Positions 8,041 through 15,916 of a stretch of DNA of 44,415 nucleotides are shown one piece after another. The stretch's first letter is position 1. Each line of letters starts with the position of its first letter. A program made the position numbers and the translations under genes. The notes under the pieces were generated by a model. The model was not told the origin of the DNA, ran no database searches, and was given only the letters and a program-made list of their open reading frames with translations. Source of the DNA: Flavobacteriaceae bacterium UBA3179 (lineage in GTDB: Bacteria; Bacteroidota; Bacteroidia; Flavobacteriales; Flavobacteriaceae); contig DEXR01000007.1 in the NCBI GenBank assembly GCA_002364245.1, positions 120,815 through 165,229 of the forward strand. Reading direction: 5' to 3'.

Positions 8041-8856
8041 TTAAACCGCTACGTTATACTCGCGAAGTGCGTCGTTTAATGATGTTTTTTTATTGGTGCT
8101 TTCTTTCCGTTTACCAATTATTAAAGCACAAGGTACTTGAAATTCACCAGCAGGAAACTTTTTAGTATAACTTCCAGGGATTACTACTGATCGCGATGGG
8201 ATTAAACCTTTCGTTTCAACAGGTTCATCACCTGTAACATCGATTATTTTAGTGGAAGCTGTCAACACAACATTTGCGCCTAAAACCGCTTCTTTTTCAA
8301 CACGTACACCTTCCACAACGATACATCGTGAACCAATGAAGGCATTGTCTTCTATAATTACTGGGGCTGCTTGTAAGGGTTCTAAAACACCGCCAATACC
8401 AACGCCACCGCTAAGGTGAACATTTTTGCCAATTTGAGCGCAACTACCTACCGTCGCCCAAGTGTCAACCATGGTCCCTTCATCTACATAGGCACCAATG
8501 TTTACATAACTAGGCATCATAATCACCCCTTTTGAAACATAAGCACCGTGACGGGCAACCGCGTGAGGTACGACACGTACCCCTTTTTCTTTATAGCCTT
8601 TTTTCAACGGAATTTTATCGTGGTATTCAAAAATACCGGCTTCCATCGTTTCCATTTTCTGAATTGGGAAGTATAAAACCACCGCTTTCTTTACCCATTC
8701 ATTTACTTGCCATCCACCATCAGTAGGTTCTGCACAACGAAGTTTTCCTTCATCGCAAAGTTTCACTACTTCTCTGATAGCATTTATGGTTTCGGTATCT
8801 TGTAATAAGGAACGGTCGTCCCAAGCTTTTTCTATAATTTGTTGTAATTGGCTCAT
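8041..8856 (-). CDS. dapD: 2,3,4,5-tetrahydropyridine-2,6-dicarboxylate N-succinyltransferase
   Basis: DapD catalyses succinyl transfer from succinyl-CoA to tetrahydrodipicolinate in the succinylase branch of lysine/meso-diaminopimelate synthesis. The 271-aa length matches the family. The central part shows left-handed beta-helix hexapeptide repeats (VIMMPSYVNIGAYVDEGTMV, GSCAQIGKNVHLSGGVGIGG, FIGSRCIVVEGVRV), and the C-terminus carries PCALIIGKRKESTNKKTSLN. It is the first gene of an operon whose other members build surface glycans. The promoter is the TATCTTTG box at 8878-8885. Confidence 0.96.
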   Translation of the reverse strand: MSQLQQIIEKAWDDRSLLQDTETINAIREVVKLCDEGKLRCAEPTDGGWQVNEWVKKAVVLYFPIQKMETMEAGIFEYHDKIPLKKGYKEKGVRVVPHAVARHGAYVSKGVIMMPSYVNIGAYVDEGTMVDTWATVGSCAQIGKNVHLSGGVGIGGVLEPLQAAPVIIEDNAFIGSRCIVVEGVRVEKEAVLGANVVLTASTKIIDVTGDEPVETKGLIPSRSVVIPGSYTKKFPAGEFQVPCALIIGKRKESTNKKTSLNDALREYNVAV

Positions 8857-8877
8857 ATTTCAATCATAATTTAAGCA

Positions 8878-8885
8878 CAAAGATA
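8878..8885 (-). promoter_or_regulatory. TATCTTTG -7 box of dapD operon
   Basis: The minus strand reads TATCTTTG, an exact TAnnTTTG match, 21 bases before the dapD ATG. No TTG stands at the ideal distance upstream. It lies back to back with the ruvX promoter at 8938. Confidence 0.6.
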
Positions 8886-8910
8886 AAAGTCCAATGCAAT
8901 TAACTTCCCT

Positions 8911-8945
8911 TTTTTGGCATACTATTTTACAAACCCGTATTTTTG
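8911..8945 (+). promoter_or_regulatory. promoter of ruvX-def-DUF5606
   Basis: TTTTTG (8911-8916) and TATTTTTG (8938-8945) with a 21-base spacer fit the Bacteroidota -33/-7 consensus. The -7 box ends 7 bases before ATG 8953, so the transcript is nearly leaderless and the longer upstream frame from 8914 is not a real start. Confidence 0.68.
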
Positions 8946-8952
8946 CAGCCGA

Positions 8953-9363
8953 ATGGGACGAATTTTAGCCATAGATTACGGTACAAAACGAACTGGAATA
9001 GCAATTACTGACGAACTACAGTTAATAGCTTCTGGATTAACTACTGTACCAACAAACGAATTGCTCGATTTTCTGAAAAAATACATCGCTTCAGAAAAAG
9101 TTGAATTGATTTTAGTAGGCGAACCGAAGCAAAAAGATGGTACTGCGAGCGATGTAGAGGTTCATATAAAAGAATTCATCGTGAAATTTTCCGAAGCATT
9201 TCCAGAATTGGAACTAACACGGGTAGATGAACGATACTCAAGTAAAATGGCGTTCCAAACGATGATAGATAGTGGTTTAAAGAAAAAACAACGCAGAAAC
9301 AAAGCGTTGATTGATGAAATTAGTGCCACTATCATTTTACAAGAATATTTATACAACAAATAG
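8953..9363 (+). CDS. ruvX: RuvX/YqgF family pre-16S rRNA nuclease / Holliday junction resolvase-like
   Basis: A 136-aa RNase H-fold protein. The first strand and catalytic Asp are in ILAIDYGTKRTGIA; LILVGEPKQKDGT, RVDERYSSKMA and DEISATIILQEYL complete the family pattern with the expected acidic residues. YqgF matures 16S rRNA ends in E. coli and was also proposed as a Holliday junction resolvase. The start at 8953 (MGRILAIDYG) is chosen from the family's N-terminus and the promoter position. It is followed by def after 16 bases. Confidence 0.93.
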   Translation: MGRILAIDYGTKRTGIAITDELQLIASGLTTVPTNELLDFLKKYIASEKVELILVGEPKQKDGTASDVEVHIKEFIVKFSEAFPELELTRVDERYSSKMAFQTMIDSGLKKKQRRNKALIDEISATIILQEYLYNK

Positions 9364-9379
9364 ATTTAAATAGATACGA

Positions 9380-9970
9380 ATGATTTTACCGATTGTAGCA
9401 TACGGCGATCCCGTTTTACGAAAAGAAGCCAAAGAGATTGATGCAGATTATCCAAAGTTGGACGAACTTATCGAGAATATGTACGAAACCATGTATGCTG
9501 CAAGAGGAGTAGGTTTAGCGGCGCCACAGATTGGGCTTCCCATTCGAATATTTTTAGTCGATGCAAGCCCTTTTGCAGACGATGAAGATTTAACTGAAGA
9601 AGAGCGTAAACAACTTGAAGGTTTCAAAAAGACATTTATCAATGCTCGCATTTTGGAAGAATCTGGTGATGAATGGGCTTTTAATGAAGGCTGTTTAAGC
9701 ATTCCGGAAGTTAGGGAAGATGTTTTCCGTCAGCCGGAAATCGTTATTGAATATGAAGACGAAAATTTCAAAACTCATAAGGAAACACTTTCAGGAATTG
9801 CGGCTCGTATTGTACAACACGAATACGATCACATTGAAGGAATTTTATTTACTGATAAGCTGTCGCCACTTAAAAAACGACTGATTAAAAGTAAGTTAAG
9901 TAAAATTTCAGCAGGGAAAATCAGTATAGATTACAGAATGCGTTTTCCAAAAGCCAAAAAGAAACGTTAA
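9380..9970 (+). CDS. def: peptide deformylase
   Basis: Removes the N-formyl group from nascent proteins as they leave the ribosome. All three deformylase motifs are present in the 196-aa protein: GVGLAAPQIG (about residues 43-52), EGCLSIPEV (metal-binding Cys) and QHEYDHIEG (HExxH-type metal ligands). The C-terminus is basic (RLIKSKLSKI, PKAKKKR). A 15-residue acidic insertion-like stretch (DDEDLTEEERKQLEG) lies between motifs 1 and 2. It is the second gene of the ruvX operon. Confidence 0.96.
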   Translation: MILPIVAYGDPVLRKEAKEIDADYPKLDELIENMYETMYAARGVGLAAPQIGLPIRIFLVDASPFADDEDLTEEERKQLEGFKKTFINARILEESGDEWAFNEGCLSIPEVREDVFRQPEIVIEYEDENFKTHKETLSGIAARIVQHEYDHIEGILFTDKLSPLKKRLIKSKLSKISAGKISIDYRMRFPKAKKKR

Positions 9971-9975
9971 TAGCA

Positions 9976-10006
9976 TTGCAAAGAAGATTGAAACCGTGCA
10001 TATTTG
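9976..10006 (+). promoter_or_regulatory. possible promoter before DUF5606 gene
   Basis: TTG (9976-9978), a 20-base spacer and CATATTTG (9999-10006) match the -33/-7 pattern with one mismatch (C for the first T). The gene begins 29 bases further on, so it may have its own promoter as well as read-through from def. Confidence 0.42.
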
Positions 10007-10035
10007 CACCTTTCAAAAATTGAAAAAGATAGTTT

Positions 10036-10464
10036 ATGAGCTTAGAAAAGATTTTATCAATTTCCGGTAAGCCCGGACTCTACAAGTTAAAAACACAAAC
10101 TCGAAGTGGTTTTTTAGCCGAATCTCTAATTGATGGCAAAAAAATTAATGTAAGCGGACGTCATAACGTTAGTTTATTGAGTGAGATAGCGATATACACA
10201 TTAACCGAAGAAGTTCCAATTAGAGAAGTGTTTTCGAAAATTTCTGAAAAAGAAAATGGGGGAGCGGCCATTAGCCACAAAGAACCTAAAATAAAGTTGG
10301 AAGAATACTTTTTTGAAGTATTACCAGATTATGATGAGGATCGTGTGTATGCCAGCGACATTAAAAAAGTAATACAATGGTATAATTTACTTGTTAAAAA
10401 TGGCTTCACAGATTTTTCTGAATCTGAAGAATCTAAGGAAAAAGCTGCTTCGGAAGAAGAATAA
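10036..10464 (+). CDS. DUF5606 domain-containing protein
   Basis: A 142-aa cytoplasmic protein of unknown function, typical of Bacteroidota. The N-terminal half has the family look: LEKILSISGKPGLYKLKTQT, then GFLAESLIDGKKINV and VSLLSEIAIYT. The C-terminus is acidic and low-complexity (SESEESKEKAASEEE). There is no signal peptide or membrane segment. It is followed by a clear intrinsic terminator and precedes mazG. I cannot offer a biochemical role. Confidence 0.8.
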   Translation: MSLEKILSISGKPGLYKLKTQTRSGFLAESLIDGKKINVSGRHNVSLLSEIAIYTLTEEVPIREVFSKISEKENGGAAISHKEPKIKLEEYFFEVLPDYDEDRVYASDIKKVIQWYNLLVKNGFTDFSESEESKEKAASEEE

Positions 10465-10484
10465 GCATACTAAATATTTAATGA

Positions 10485-10516
10485 AGAGCGATGTTTTAAA
10501 AAGCATCGCTCTTTTT
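10485..10516 (+). terminator. intrinsic terminator after DUF5606 gene
   Basis: A 9-bp perfect stem (AGAGCGATG, 10485-10493, pairing with CATCGCTCT, 10504-10512) with a 10-base loop is followed by a T run (10512-10516). It closes the ruvX-def-DUF5606 unit. Confidence 0.88.
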
Positions 10517-10569
10517 GTTGCTGTTAATCCTTTTTAATAACTCTTTTCAGTTTCAAAAACGATTTCCAG

Positions 10570-10577
10570 TAGCTTTG
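10570..10577 (+). promoter_or_regulatory. TAGCTTTG -7 box of mazG
   Basis: An exact TAnnTTTG match, 24 bases before the mazG ATG and downstream of the terminator. No convincing -33 TTG. Confidence 0.55.
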
Positions 10578-10601
10578 TTATAACCCTTAAACCAATACGC
10601 C

Positions 10602-11375
10602 ATGAATTCCAGAAAAGACCAATTACAAGCTTTTGACCGTCTGCTGACCATAATGGATGAGCTTCGAGAACAATGCCCGTGGGATAAAAAGCAGACGATG
10701 CAAACGTTACGGCATCTTACTATTGAAGAAACCTACGAATTGGGGGACGCGATATTAGACAACGACTTGGACGAAGTAAAAGGCGAGTTAGGGGATCTTT
10801 TGCTTCACATTGTGTTTTACGCAAAAATTGGTAGTGAAACCAATGATTTTGACATTGCCGATGTGCTGAATCAAATTTGTGAAAAATTGATATCCCGTCA
10901 TCCACATGTTTATGGTGATGTTGATGTGGCTGATGAAGAAGAAGTAAAAAGAAACTGGGAGAATTTAAAACTGAAAGAAGGTAAAAAAAGCGTATTGCAA
11001 GGTGTTCCTAAATCATTGCCGGCATTGGTAAAAGCGAATAGAATTCAAGATAAAGTAGCAGGCGTAGGTTTTGATTGGGAAGAACCACAACAAGTTTTTG
11101 AAAAGCTAAAAGAGGAACTGGAGGAGTTACAACACGAAGTAACAGAGAATAATTCAGATAAAATTGAAGCCGAATTTGGCGATGTGTTATTTTCTATGAT
11201 TAATTACGCTCGATTTTTAAACGTAAACCCTGAAAACGCTTTAGAACGGACGAATAAAAAATTTATCAATCGGTTTCAATATTTGGAAAGCAAAGCGAAA
11301 GAAAAAGGCATTGCTTTAAAGGATATGACCTTAGGCGAAATGGACGTTTTTTGGGAAGAGGCTAAGCTTTTATAA
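10602..11375 (+). CDS. mazG: nucleoside triphosphate pyrophosphohydrolase MazG
   Basis: Hydrolyses NTPs and dNTPs to the monophosphate and pyrophosphate, cleaning up the nucleotide pool. The 257-aa protein has the tandem MazG arrangement: the first domain carries CPWDKKQT and the acidic metal-binding helices TIEETYELGDAI and EVKGELGDLLLHIVFYA; the second repeats the pattern with EELEELQHEV and AEFGDVLFSMINYARF. The length is close to E. coli MazG. It has its own promoter after the upstream terminator and ends 3 bases before a convergent methyltransferase gene. Confidence 0.95.
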   Translation: MNSRKDQLQAFDRLLTIMDELREQCPWDKKQTMQTLRHLTIEETYELGDAILDNDLDEVKGELGDLLLHIVFYAKIGSETNDFDIADVLNQICEKLISRHPHVYGDVDVADEEEVKRNWENLKLKEGKKSVLQGVPKSLPALVKANRIQDKVAGVGFDWEEPQQVFEKLKEELEELQHEVTENNSDKIEAEFGDVLFSMINYARFLNVNPENALERTNKKFINRFQYLESKAKEKGIALKDMTLGEMDVFWEEAKLL

Positions 11376-11378
11376 TTA

Positions 11379-12011
11379 TTAAGCCGAGAAAACAATCAAT
11401 CTTCCATCAATTTCTACTTCAGAAAAATTAAAAGTCTGCTGTATCCAATTAATTGTTTTTTCAGAATAAAAAACTACGTGGGTTTTGTCATTTTTATAAT
11501 ACCATTCCTTAAAATTTATTTCTGAAGAAAAAAGTTCTGTCATACAATACATCTTACCTTCAGGTTTTAATAGCTTTTTCAGAAGTATAAATTCTTCTTC
11601 TGGATGATGAAAATGTTCCATCACTTCACAACAAACAATAAAATCATACGATTGCTGTAGAGCTTTTTTATTCGAATGAAAAAAAGTATCGTATAAGGTT
11701 AATGAATATCCTTTTTCAGAAAGCATTTCGGTAATTACCGGGCCTGTGCCCGCGCCAAAATCTAAACCCTCGGCAGTAACAGGGAAATCCTGATCTACAG
11801 CTTTTACAATGGGTGATACAAAGCGCTGATAGCCTTTGTCGTCCACATCGTTATTATGATTTAGATAGCGGTTTTTTTCTTCTTTTCCTGTTAGAAATTG
11901 ATCTGGATTTTTATAAAGTAGCGAACAATAATTACACTGAAAAACCTCAAAGTTTTCATCGCTGTAAAAATTGTGATTGTTATTAGTATGGCATAACGGA
12001 CAAGAAGCCAT
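11379..12011 (-). CDS. class I SAM-dependent methyltransferase with N-terminal zinc ribbon
   Basis: A 210-aa protein. Residues 4-7 (CPLC) and about 27-30 (CNYC) form a likely zinc ribbon. A methyltransferase core follows, with the SAM-binding motif GLDFGAGTGPV near residue 82 and the motif DFIVCCEVMEHFHHP near 123, as in UbiG/Methyltransf_23-type enzymes. The substrate is unknown. It starts one base after the DUF349 gene stops, so the two are probably coupled in translation. It converges on mazG with a 3-base gap and no visible terminator. Confidence 0.8.
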   Translation of the reverse strand: MASCPLCHTNNNHNFYSDENFEVFQCNYCSLLYKNPDQFLTGKEEKNRYLNHNNDVDDKGYQRFVSPIVKAVDQDFPVTAEGLDFGAGTGPVITEMLSEKGYSLTLYDTFFHSNKKALQQSYDFIVCCEVMEHFHHPEEEFILLKKLLKPEGKMYCMTELFSSEINFKEWYYKNDKTHVVFYSEKTINWIQQTFNFSEVEIDGRLIVFSA

Positions 12012-12012
12012 T

Positions 12013-14067
12013 TTAAGCGTCTCTAACAGATTTTATTTTGGAAAGTTTTGCCTTCCAAACCTCTAGTTGTTCTTTATGCTTAGCAATGTTGTTATGAACT
12101 TCTTTTACCAATGGATTGTCGTCCTCAACATGTTTAAAGAAGCTTAAGTTATTCTCTAATTGGCGAATCTCATCTTTAGTTTCGTTTATCTTTTTTGAAA
12201 TAAAGAAGTGCTCATTTTTGAGTTTTCGCTCATCATCGCGATTGCTAAGGGTGTTAAGTTTATTCTCAAACTTAATTAGCTCAGCATCTTTTTTGCTTAC
12301 ATCTAATTTATTAAACAAACTATCTAAGGTTTTATTGAACTTTTGTTCAATATTTCGCTTTTTGTAAGGAACACGACCAATTTTTTTCCATTCACTAATG
12401 TTAGCTTTTATGGTTTTTAAGTCTTCTTTGTGTTCGCCCGAAAGTTCAAGGTTGTTCATTTTTTCAAGTAGCGCCTCTTTAGCTTCAAAGTGCTCTTTCT
12501 CTTCTACTTTTTCTTCATCACGTTGGGCGTGTAGCCTATCAAAATAATGATTACAGGCACCTTTAAACTGTTTCCATACCTTATCACTATATTTTCGGGG
12601 TACGTGGCCAATTTTTTTCCAATCGGCTTGGATTTTCTTCATTAATGGCGTCGTGGCTTCCAAGTCTTCACTGTCTTTGTTATCCTCGGCAATTTTTACC
12701 AGTTCTCGCTTTTTCTCCAGATTAGCATATTGCTCTTTTTTCTGATCTTTGTAATATGCATTCTTTGTTCTATTAAATGTACGAGTTGCATCTTTAAAAG
12801 CATTCCAAATGCCTTTGTTTAAGGCTCTTGGTACTTTTCCTGCCGCAAAATAGGCATCGCGTAATTCTTGAACCTTTTTTATAGAATTTTGCCAAGCTTG
12901 ATGGCTGGGCTTTGTGTTTTCGGTAATTTGTTTTATCTGGTTGATGAGGTCTTTTTTTACCTCATAATTAGCCTCATATTCTTTTTCCTGTTCCTCTAAA
13001 TAAGCGTGGCGTTTGTCATGGATTACTTTTGTAGCTTCGCTAAACTTATCCCAAACATCTTCTCGATATTCTTTAGCCACGGGCCCCACATCTTCCTTCC
13101 ACATTTTGTGAAGCATTTGTAACTCTCTAAATGCCTTGTTTATGTTTTTTTCTTGAGCAAGTTCTTCTGCACGGCCAATTAATTTAAGCTTCTGCTCTAA
13201 ATTGTGCTTAAAGTCCATATCACGGAACTCACGATTTAAATGAAGGAAATCGTAAAAGTTTTCAACGTGGTGGTGGTAGTTATTCCAAACGAGGTTGTAT
13301 TTGTCACGCGGAATTGGCCCCGCTTCGTGCCAACGCTTTTGTATGTCTTTAAAGTGATTGTAGGTTTTGCCCATGCTCTCTTCGGCATTCAACAACCCTT
13401 TTAACTCTTCAATAAGCTCTTGTCTTCTTTCAAGATTAGCGTGAAGGTCACGCTTTAAATTTTTGTAGTATTTATTGCGCTTTTCCTTATAATCAAAGTA
13501 GAGTGAGTTGAACTCTTTTTTTAATGGAGTGGTAAATTGAAAGTCGATAATATTTCCGCCATCTGCTAAAAACTCTTCCTTTTTTTGCTCTAAAAGGTCA
13601 TTGAATTTTGAGTTGAATTCTGAGCGAATTTCATCAACTTCATTTTTAATTTTTTGAACAGGATTGTTTTTTAACAACGATTGAAGCTCAGAGATAAGCT
13701 CTTTTTTAGAAAGCTCGCTGTAGTCTTTTCCATCATCTTCCTCATCATCCTCTTCTTTTTCCTCATCATCTGAAGAAGAAATTTCCTCTTCCTCATCTTC
13801 ACTATCATCTTTATCAGATTTTTCATTTGCAGCTTTTTCTTCTACCTCGTTTTCAGGCAATTTTTCTGACTGCTCTGTCGCTTCAGGTGAATTCTCTTCT
13901 GCTGTAACTTTTTCTGTTGGGGCTTTAGTTTTAGTAGACTCGTCAACTAAAGCATTTTCCAATACTTCATCTTTTTCATCAGAAGTAGTTACTTCTTCTT
14001 TAGATGTATTGTTTGTATTGTCAACAGTTTTCTTCTCTTCTTCTTTTGCCGTTTTTTCGTCAGACAT
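12013..14067 (-). CDS. DUF349 repeat protein with acidic N-terminal region
   Basis: About 684 aa. The first ~130 residues are a disordered, very acidic stretch (runs such as EDEEEEISSSDDEEKEEDDE). Then come five copies of the DUF349 helical unit, each centred on a W-x(4-8)-G-x-(V/I)-P-x(n)-W pattern: RWHEAGPIPRDK, MWKEDVGPVAKE, AYFAAGKVPRAL, DWKKIGHVPRKY, EWKKIGRVPYKK. The C-terminus is a charged coiled coil. There is no signal peptide or membrane segment, so it is likely cytoplasmic. DUF349 has no settled function. ATG 14067 (MSDEKTAKEEE) is preferred over TTG 14076. It heads a two-gene unit with the methyltransferase. Confidence 0.82.
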   Translation of the reverse strand: MSDEKTAKEEEKKTVDNTNNTSKEEVTTSDEKDEVLENALVDESTKTKAPTEKVTAEENSPEATEQSEKLPENEVEEKAANEKSDKDDSEDEEEEISSSDDEEKEEDDEEDDGKDYSELSKKELISELQSLLKNNPVQKIKNEVDEIRSEFNSKFNDLLEQKKEEFLADGGNIIDFQFTTPLKKEFNSLYFDYKEKRNKYYKNLKRDLHANLERRQELIEELKGLLNAEESMGKTYNHFKDIQKRWHEAGPIPRDKYNLVWNNYHHHVENFYDFLHLNREFRDMDFKHNLEQKLKLIGRAEELAQEKNINKAFRELQMLHKMWKEDVGPVAKEYREDVWDKFSEATKVIHDKRHAYLEEQEKEYEANYEVKKDLINQIKQITENTKPSHQAWQNSIKKVQELRDAYFAAGKVPRALNKGIWNAFKDATRTFNRTKNAYYKDQKKEQYANLEKKRELVKIAEDNKDSEDLEATTPLMKKIQADWKKIGHVPRKYSDKVWKQFKGACNHYFDRLHAQRDEEKVEEKEHFEAKEALLEKMNNLELSGEHKEDLKTIKANISEWKKIGRVPYKKRNIEQKFNKTLDSLFNKLDVSKKDAELIKFENKLNTLSNRDDERKLKNEHFFISKKINETKDEIRQLENNLSFFKHVEDDNPLVKEVHNNIAKHKEQLEVWKAKLSKIKSVRDA

Positions 14068-14101
14068 ATCTTTCAATGTTTAGGTTCGTCTTCTTAGGTT
14101 G

Positions 14102-14131
14102 TCAAGATACTAACAACTAAGCAAACGGCAA
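14102..14131 (-). promoter_or_regulatory. weak promoter candidate for the DUF349 gene
   Basis: The minus strand carries a TTG (14129-14131), a 19-base spacer and TATCTTGA (14102-14109), which matches TAnnTTTG at six positions counting the two free ones. The position, 34 bases before ATG 14067, is suitable, but the match is poor. Confidence 0.3.
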
Positions 14132-14169
14132 AGACAGGTTCTTTATTTTGAAGATTTATTAGTGGTTTT

Positions 14170-14901
14170 TTATGAACGCCAGATTTTCCAAGCCTTTTTT
14201 GCTTGATATTCCAACATTTTTAAACCGTTAGAAGTTCGTGCGCCTTGAACACGCCCTAATTTTAAAAACTCGGTTTGAGAAGGGTTGTAAATTAGATCAA
14301 AGAGAACATGGTCGGCAGTTATGTATTGATATGGAATATGTGGGCACTCTGTTATGTTGGGAGATGTGCCAAGAGGAGTACAATTAATTATTAAGTAATG
14401 ACTAGCTACAATATCTCTCGTTAAATCGTTATATGTTATGGCGTTTTCTTTTTTTGTACGCGAAACTATTTTATAGGCGAAGTCCATTGTGTCTAAAACA
14501 TACTTAATAGCTTTTGAAGCACCACCAGTACCAAGTATTAAAGCTGTTTTTTCTTTAATTGGCAGAAAATTAGCGAGTGATTTTGCAAACCCATAATGGT
14601 CTGTATTGTACCCCTTTAAACTTCCGTCATTTTGAAACTTAATGGTGTTTACCGCACCAATTTCTGCAGCTTCATTATCTATTCTGTCTAACAGTGGGAT
14701 AATGGTTTCTTTATAAGGAATGGTGACGTTGAGACCTTTTAGGCTATCGGTTATGGAAACAATTTTAGGAAACTCATCAATACTTTCTATGTCAAAATTA
14801 TGGTAGGTGTCTTGTCGGTTTTCCTGTTCAAATTTTACAGAAAAAAATGTTTTTGAAAAGGAGTAGGAAATGTCTTTCCCTATTAACCCGTATTTAGCCA
14901 T
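14170..14901 (-). CDS. aroE: shikimate dehydrogenase
   Basis: NADP-dependent reduction of 3-dehydroshikimate to shikimate in aromatic amino-acid synthesis. Visible in the 243-aa protein: YGLIGKDISYSFSK at the N-terminus (shikimate-binding Ser residues), GLNVTIPYKE with the catalytic Lys near residue 64, the Asp in YNTDHYGF, and the nucleotide loop LILGTGGASKAI near 121. The start overlaps the end of the upstream DUF368 gene by 8 bases, so the genes are translationally coupled. It is slightly shorter than E. coli AroE (272 aa), as is common in Bacteroidota. Confidence 0.94.
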   Translation of the reverse strand: MAKYGLIGKDISYSFSKTFFSVKFEQENRQDTYHNFDIESIDEFPKIVSITDSLKGLNVTIPYKETIIPLLDRIDNEAAEIGAVNTIKFQNDGSLKGYNTDHYGFAKSLANFLPIKEKTALILGTGGASKAIKYVLDTMDFAYKIVSRTKKENAITYNDLTRDIVASHYLIINCTPLGTSPNITECPHIPYQYITADHVLFDLIYNPSQTEFLKLGRVQGARTSNGLKMLEYQAKKAWKIWRS

Positions 14902-15916
14902 TGTTTTTAAGTCTTATTTTTTGGCACCAATCTAAACTCAGTACTATCAATACGCCCACGAAAATAAAGAAAATAGCCCAAAAGGTGTCGAGAGAAAATT
15001 CTGATGGCCAATATCGGTCATAGCCTGTTATAATTTCGCGGTCGTTGGCATCGTATTTAATATTTCCGAAAGCATCTAAGGCATATATTTTTTCTTTCCA
15101 TGGCCAAACAACACCCAGCGATCCTGAAATAAAACCGATAATTACCGCATAAGTAGCTTTTTTAAAGCGTTTTAATACATAAGCCAATAAGTGCGAAAGT
15201 GATACCAAACCAACTACAGACCCTAATGCAAAAGAGCTTAATACCTTTAACAGTTTAATCCGTTCTGTGTTTTGTGTAAAACTGAAGTCAAGCTGAACAA
15301 CATCTATAAAGGTGTCATAAAGAGCATTTACCGAATCTACCAGTAATAGAACATAATTGCCCAAAAGAATTAAAATAAACGAGCCGGAAAGTCCAGGCAA
15401 GGTCATGCCGGAAACACCTATAATTCCACAAAAGAAAACAAATATCAAGTTACTGTTTTCTTTTGCAGGTTCTAAAAAACTAATGCTAACTCCAGCAATA
15501 ATACCGCAGAGTAAATAGGCTACATATTTTCGGTTCCAATCTCCAAAATCTTTGGCTATATAATAAATAGAGCCGATAATCATTCCGAAGAATGCGCTCC
15601 ACACAGACAACTCATAGTTAAGCAATAAAAAGTCCAGTATTTTTGAAACACTGAAATAACTAATGATCATCCCTAAAATGAGAAGTCCTAAAAAACGTCC
15701 GTTTATATATTGATAAAAACTCCTGAAACGACCATCAAACAATAATCCAATTGCTTTCCTGTTGATTTTTTGAAGGGAATAAATAAATTCTTCATAAAAG
15801 CCGATAACAAATGCAACTACCCCTCCAGAAACTCCTGGAACTTTATTAGCAGCTCCCATGGCAAGTCCTTTTAAAACTAACCATAGCTTATCGCTAAACG
15901 ACCTATCTTCGTACAT
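14894..15916 (-). CDS. DUF368 membrane protein, copy 2 (polyprenyl-phosphate transporter-like)
   Basis: A 340-aa multi-pass inner-membrane protein with about eight to ten hydrophobic segments. Two copies of the family's internal motif are visible: GAANKVPGVSGGVVAFVIGF near the N-terminus and MTLPGLSGSFILILLGNY in the middle, suggesting an inverted-repeat fold. DUF368 proteins (PopT) have been implicated in recycling undecaprenyl phosphate across the inner membrane; applying that here is inference. It begins right after the stop of the other DUF368 gene (TAA directly followed by ATG) and overlaps aroE by 8 bases. Confidence 0.85.
   Translation of the reverse strand: MYEDRSFSDKLWLVLKGLAMGAANKVPGVSGGVVAFVIGFYEEFIYSLQKINRKAIGLLFDGRFRSFYQYINGRFLGLLILGMIISYFSVSKILDFLLLNYELSVWSAFFGMIIGSIYYIAKDFGDWNRKYVAYLLCGIIAGVSISFLEPAKENSNLIFVFFCGIIGVSGMTLPGLSGSFILILLGNYVLLLVDSVNALYDTFIDVVQLDFSFTQNTERIKLLKVLSSFALGSVVGLVSLSHLLAYVLKRFKKATYAVIIGFISGSLGVVWPWKEKIYALDAFGNIKYDANDREIITGYDRYWPSEFSLDTFWAIFFIFVGVLIVLSLDWCQKIRLKNNG

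Noticed and set aside
13735..13830. Repetitive TCATCTTCC-like DNA
   Set aside because: It is simply the codons of the acidic Glu/Asp/Ser region of the DUF349 protein, not a separate repeat element.
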